In this document: positions 59,201 to 64,000 of the stretch, in pieces | Position numbering within the stretch: the stretch's first letter is position 1 | Layout of the letters: each line of letters opens with the position of its first letter | Translations under genes and position numbers: made by a program | Source: Prosapia bicincta | Taxonomy: Eukaryota > Arthropoda > Insecta > Hemiptera > Cercopidae | NCBI GenBank assembly: GCA_036971475.1 | Contig: JBAIZL010000005.1 | Span: 247,018,323 to 247,082,322, forward strand | Direction of reading: 5' to 3' | Length of the DNA: 64,000 nt | The notes under the pieces: model-generated | Database searches by the model: none | What the model was told of the DNA's origin: nothing | What the model saw: the letters and a program-made list of their open reading frames with translations, nothing else

Positions 59201-61435
59201 GCATATAATAACATCAATATGAAAAGTATTGTCAGTGAAATAACATTTTGTTAAAAGGAAGGGTTGAGTCATGCTTTTTTCTGCGATGTCTCTTCTGTGC
59301 ATTGGTTGGGTTTCGGATGTCCTCCATCAGATTTAGGTCAATCTAAGTACTTATAAACCTGTGTGAACTTTAGACTGATATCCCCTCATCATATTGTACC
59401 GGAGAAGCGTCCCTTTTTACTTTATGAAAAGCCATATATTTTCTGCGTAATAGTTTAAATGCTTTCCCTGGAGAGAATTATAATAGAGTTATCACTTGCG
59501 TATTTCATGGTTTATCCTTTTACCACTAACTTAATGTGTTACTAAGTGGTGTAGACGTATAATAGGAACGTATAATCTTACTGTCTTGTTCAATACATTT
59601 AGGGTGTTTCGAAATTTTTAATGTTACATTTAGACATGCGTCGTAGCCGTGCATTTGGTCTTGCGTGTAGTACTACTTCTGATAAAATGTTACATATTGA
59701 TAATGCTCGATACATCAACAGCTTCTGCATCCGATTTGTCTACACATATTTCATTATTGTTTGTACTTTCATACCGAAGCTAATTTATCATCAAAATTGT
59801 CTAAAATAGACGGTCTTATGAAAGTCAGTGTTTTGACAGTCGTTATCATGTTGTAGGAAAGTATTTAAACTGACCTATTACCTTCCGTTTCGCCTACTGG
59901 GATCTCTCAAGGTTTACATGGTTACGTGCTCCTCACTATACGATTGTATTGGTCATGACACCAATAGAATGCAGATCTGTTGTAAGATAGGGGAGCTATC
60001 AACATAAGTATTGAATCCCGCTCATTTGTCAATTCAATAAAATTCCTGGCACATGATAATATTCTTCCAATATGTATTTATATAGAGATAATATTGTACG
60101 TTTCAACTAGTGAAATTGTCATGGTCCCACTTGGGGTAACCTTTTTTTGCACACATTTTATCTCATTTAAAATTTGATCTCAAAAATATTATATACGAAG
60201 GTACATTCTGTTAATATTTAATTACTTTTTAATGAATACGCTAAATAAAGGAATTAGACGCAACCAAATGGAATTGTTTCTAAATACAGAACGTCTACTA
60301 AGAATATTCGGAAACAAACTTCCAGGTAAGACTAATGGAAAATGGTGGACATCATGGAAATCAAGGGACCATAAATAATGTAAATGCCCAGTTTTTTCTC
60401 CACAGTGTCATACATGGTAAGGCCTAGCAAACAAATTGATAGAAAGTATGTTTCAGGAATTCTAATTTTTAAAATTGTACGATGGAGACCATCTGAAATG
60501 TAATATAAGAGAATAGACACAGGTTGTATACATTTAGATGATGTATTTATTATGTATCTAATCAAGAAGAGGATTTCATTGGTTCAGGTAGAAAAGAGAA
60601 TTTTTGTGAAACAGACACCTGGGTGTAAATTTAGGTCATACAGTCTTCAGAGTGCTTGAAAATAGAGTAAAATAGAACACACTCGAATTACGTGTCTCTT
60701 AAAGATAATTGTCATTTAACATCGATTTCCGATGTTTATTAAATTGCTTTAAATATCGACGTAATTACGTCACGCTTCGCCTCTATTTCCTATGTATAAT
60801 GTGTACAATCCACAATTGTTAGTAACCATTACCTAACTGTAATCGATTAAACATTTTAGTTTTGTGAACCAAGGCCAAGTAGGCGAGTCATGGAAACTTG
60901 TCGCGAGCCAAAGAATTTGAGCTGCTAAATCCTCTAGGGCACTTCCGAGTTTGGACGAGATATATAGCTAAGATCCACCAAGCTATTTTACACCAATGTT
61001 CATTTCTAAAAACTCTAAGCTTCGGTGGAAAAATTATTTTAAAGTAATTGTGTTAACAATTATACACCGAATTGTCTGTATAATTTTCAAAACGTGTTAC
61101 GAAATAATTCCATGCTAGAAGAATGTATTGCGAGACAACTACGAACCGGATGTAATAACGATGGAACATATCTTTCCTTTGGTCGTTGCTTATTTTTATT
61201 CCTTATAAGTCTTCGAATATTACGTTTAAATGTTTCCTTTTTTCCAAAGTCAATAAATTTTAATAAATGTAATACAAATTCAAAATTATAATCTGATTTA
61301 AAAAATCATGAAGTTAAATACCACCCGTGCGGGAACGTAATTGATTGGTTCTAATCAATCATCCAAACATAGAATAGGTGCCATCCTTTATATGGATAAG
61401 GCAGCTGATAAAAAAATTTTCCTTGCACTTTAACT
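56262..61435. other. Noncoding DNA, no gene recognised
   Basis: AT-rich, with a somewhat more balanced stretch at 57,800-59,150. Frames at 58,382-58,693 (-), 58,730-58,927 (+), 59,621-59,809 (+), 60,332-60,565 (-) and 61,094-61,291 (+) have no motif that I recognise, and I do not support them as genes. A 90-bp tandem repeat is listed separately. Confidence 0.5.
57001..57180 (+). repeat. Two-copy 90-bp tandem repeat
   Basis: TATCAATTGTCTCTCACCCA and AACATTTTTGTCTT recur exactly 90 bp apart, and most bases between them agree. No coding role is visible. Confidence 0.85.
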
Positions 61436-61575
61436 GATGTTGGGTTCACTTCGTCAATCCTAGTTGAGATTCTAGCAAAACGTCGGAACTTCGATTTTAT
61501 GCACTGCAGAATGAACGGATGTACTCCAGATAATTACTATTCATCATATTTTTCCATCCGTGAAGGAATACATAT

Positions 61576-61579
<4 letters not shown>
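61436..61579 (+). repeat. Half-copy of the GAAACGTCGG hairpin repeat
   Basis: Matches the right arm and downstream flank of the hairpin at 28,170-28,430, including GAGATTCTAGC, ACGTCGGAACT, GCAGAATGAAC and TTTTTCCATCCGTGAAGGAA, and again stops at a TA tract. This shows the family is dispersed and that its flank up to the TA tract belongs to it. Confidence 0.65.

Positions 61580-61639
<60 letters not shown>
61580..61639. repeat. (TA)n microsatellite
   Basis: A TA tract of about 60 bp directly after the half-copy repeat. Confidence 0.9.
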
Positions 61640-61642
<3 letters not shown>

Positions 61643-62848
61643 TTTGTATACTGAAATACAAAGGACTATTATATAATAAAAAACGACTCTTCCTTTTACT
61701 CTAGAGACGTTACCTTTTTGCAAAGAGACCATAACTCAGTAACAAGATGTATCAAAACTAAACATTTTACAAAAAACAATGGCGTAATTCAGTACGCACA
61801 TGTAAAGACAGGCGGGTGGTACCACTAAATTGAAAACGCACACCTTTCGTCTGTAGACGGTTTCAAAGCATTTCCCTAAATGAAGAACACCTCCAAGGAT
61901 AGGTCTTCAAGTAGTTTCAAAACCTATGCTTTACAGAATGAAACACAAACATATCTGTAAACATATCTAGTTGCCACGATATAAAAGAACGATTCTGCGA
62001 AATAAGGGTTAACTATAGACTCTGAAAGGAATGATTTCCCAAGTAGATTATATTCTTTAAAGATAAACAGAGTCCCACATCATCAATACTAACACACATT
62101 ATTTGTGTGAACAAAGCTAGCTTTCTGTAACTTAGACAAATCAGTTCTGTTCAAAGCATTTTGCGCGCTCTACAAAGATAACTACTTTCACAAAGCAGAT
62201 ACAGTATCTACTAGTACATTTGATAAATTCACTTAACTAATGAATTTCAAAAGGATTTTATGTTACAATAACGTAATACCTATCATAGATTCATAATTGT
62301 TGCATTCTAAATTACTTACTTATTTTCCTAATTTATTAAACTATTTTCTTTTTTATCTAAAGTCCATGTCACTTAAAGTATATGTTTAAATCTCAACTTC
62401 ATATACTCCTCATGTTTAAAAAAAGTCATGTGCTGGACAGCTTTGTAAGTGTAGGCGTTAATCACTTGTCTCTAATAACGAAGAACTGTACAATATTTGT
62501 AAATACAGCACTGTATTTAAATACGAAGCGCTGAGTAAAATACAATTTTCGGATTCTGCCCATATAGCCAATAAATAACGTTTGTTTATCGGGCTTAATC
62601 AAAGTATAGCATGGTATGTCAAAAATGACGGTTTTTGTTTTGGAATTCTATACCATTAATAGCCTAAACGTAAGCCTATTAATAAACAGTTTTGAAATGT
62701 TTTTAAAATTTTAAACCGATCAGCTATAATCACTATTATTGCTTATGAGGGTTATGTACATACAGTACTTCTTCGATAACGAATTATTAGGAATACATAT
62801 TAGGATATTAAACCTCCTGAGCTATAAAGAGAGATATCCTGGCATTAC
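61640..62848. other. Noncoding, nothing recognised
   Basis: AT-rich sequence without a motif-bearing frame, repeat array or element end that I can identify. Confidence 0.55.
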
Positions 62849-63042
62849 TTGTGCAGAGAAGCGCAATTGAAAGCTACTCTCTTTTGTTGTGATGAAGAAG
62901 CGTTTATAATGTTGAAAGTGAGTAACTGGAAAGCAGTAGCACAGGATGGAGCTACCTGGCGAAGGCTGATTGAGAAGGCCAAGGTCCACACGGACTGTAG
63001 CTCCATGGAAGAAAAAGAAGAAAAAGAGTTGTTTACTCGTTA
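62849..63042 (+). pseudogene. Possible C-terminal tail of a LINE ORF
   Basis: 64 codons to a TAA stop. The second half, NWKAVAQDGATWRRLIEKAK followed by VHTDCSSMEEKEEKE, resembles the AQDR-x-W-RRLIEKAK...C ending of LINE ORF2 proteins, comparable to the IVKEAKAQPGC ending at 40,020-40,060. No RT core lies upstream. A 5'-truncated LINE insertion is likely. A host exon is the alternative. Confidence 0.45.
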
Positions 63043-63724
63043 ATCACCCTTGTAAGGACCAAGGAAAGAACATGATGAGCCACTGGTCCTTGTAATAGGG
63101 AAAAACCGTGTGAGCAAGATCGCTTCTCTGAATTAGAAATTCTGTCAACCAAAGTAAATAGAAGCGTCTAGCTGTTCTAATATAAATGCAAAATCTATGA
63201 ATAAAATGAACTATTTGGTTAATTATTTTCATTGTTTTGGCTTTATTATTGTAGAGTTTTCGAAATGAACAAATAAAAGATGTACAGAGAGCTTACTACG
63301 CTTTGAGTTTAAAAAAGTGGTTGAAATAAGGAAATTTAACCAATGTAAAGTAATTGACATTCTCTGATAATAGTTTAAGAAGATGCAGATGTGATTTAGT
63401 CACTGTTAAAATAAAGGATCTGTGCTCGTTTACAGTTCTGGATTACAATTGTTAGGAGTGAATTCCCGTGTTCGGAATAATTTCAGTGATATCGACTTAC
63501 TCTCTAATTGATGTATACCTAGTTTTGTCAAATTTACCTCTTATCATAAAAACTTTAATATTATAAATATCTTATGTAATTCAAATTTCAATATTGTGTT
63601 TTCAATGTTGCTGACTTTATAGATATTTCCATATCTAAGTGACCTTGATTTTAAAATGAAGGTTGTTGACATTTTATATCAAGTTGCTTCTTGTAATCAT
63701 CTTGAATTCACTGATTAAACTTTA
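63043..63724. other. Noncoding, nothing recognised
   Basis: AT-rich DNA, no supported feature. Confidence 0.5.
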
Positions 63725-63728
63725 TTAA

Positions 63729-63872
63729 ATAATACATAACTAAGTATATACGAAAGGGCTTACTTGCTGACGCGATTCGAAACCATTTGAGTAGAGGCTT
63801 TGCTTCATAAAAGGAACGATTGTTTCGAAACGCGTCAGTAAGCTCTTACGTATTCACTTAGTTAGGTATTAT
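63729..63872. mobile_element. Hairpin MITE flanked by TTAA
   Basis: Inverted arms start AATAATACATAACTAAG and end with the near-inverse CTTAGTTAGGTATTATT. They continue inward through GCTTACTTGCTGACGCG and its complement near 63,830, giving about 50-60 bp arms. TTAA lies at both borders (63,725-63,728 and 63,873-63,876), the target site of piggyBac-type elements. Because TTAA is self-complementary this could also be part of the arms. Confidence 0.6.
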
Positions 63873-64000
63873 TTAATTAAAATTTCATATAATTTTTTTA
63901 AATATTTATCTAAATGGACAAATCTCAAGTAATTTATTCTCTTAGAACTTTGAAACGAAACAATAATAGAACAAAAAAAGTAAATGTTTAATGATGAACC

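Overview
The window is repeat-rich eukaryotic DNA, most likely from an insect or another arthropod. Evidence for this is the AT-rich background, abundant (CA)n/(TA)n microsatellites, a gypsy-type LTR element whose primer-binding site is complementary to a tRNA-Ser 3' end, a non-LTR (LINE) reverse transcriptase, intact Penelope-like elements, and short TTAGG-type runs. I find no convincing host gene, tRNA or rRNA. Every recognisable coding region belongs to a mobile element.

Layout. 1-11,010 is AT-rich noncoding DNA with microsatellites, a hairpin MITE (2,684-2,944), a probable pogo-type end (near 8,620-8,689) and a small tandem duplication (9.0-9.5 kb). 11,017-23,280 is a 12.3-kb, almost fully palindromic element (element 1) flanked by the 6-bp duplication TTTGTG. 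23,090-35,998 is a 6.45-kb tandem duplication whose breakpoints lie in the right end of element 1 and in a Penelope-like ORF. 34,929-39,921 holds two nearly identical Penelope-like elements head to head: an intact 819-codon ORF on + and a 5'-truncated 573-codon ORF on -. 40,478-50,531 is a second palindromic element of the same family (element 2), flanked by TATACA and inserted into a LINE reading frame, the two halves of which lie at 40,020-40,471 and 50,538-51,152. 51,209-56,198 is a decayed gypsy-type element sitting between two (TA)n tracts. 56,262-64,000 is AT-rich DNA with a small tandem repeat, a hairpin-derived repeat, a LINE tail and a hairpin MITE flanked by TTAA.

The most notable content is the pair of palindromic elements. 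Both begin with AGTAG, both have 6-bp target-site duplications, and both consist almost entirely of inverted arms (about 4.2-6.7 kb) around the same 51-bp spacer. The arms carry no credible gene. They are built of repeat zones: GC-rich terminal modules, G-quadruplex motifs, a five-unit higher-order minisatellite, and two further families of diverged repeats. The same module found at the outer ends also borders the centre, so each arm is itself bounded by inverted modules. AG termini with 6-bp duplications resemble what is described for Polinton/Maverick elements, so I suggest a non-autonomous, foldback-like element mobilised by an integrase-type enzyme encoded elsewhere. This is inference.

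Order of events read from the sequence: the LINE and gypsy copies decayed; element 2 inserted into the LINE; element 1 inserted elsewhere; Penelope-like copies were acquired; and a block running from the end of element 1 into the inverted Penelope-like copy was duplicated in tandem very recently, or was duplicated in assembly.
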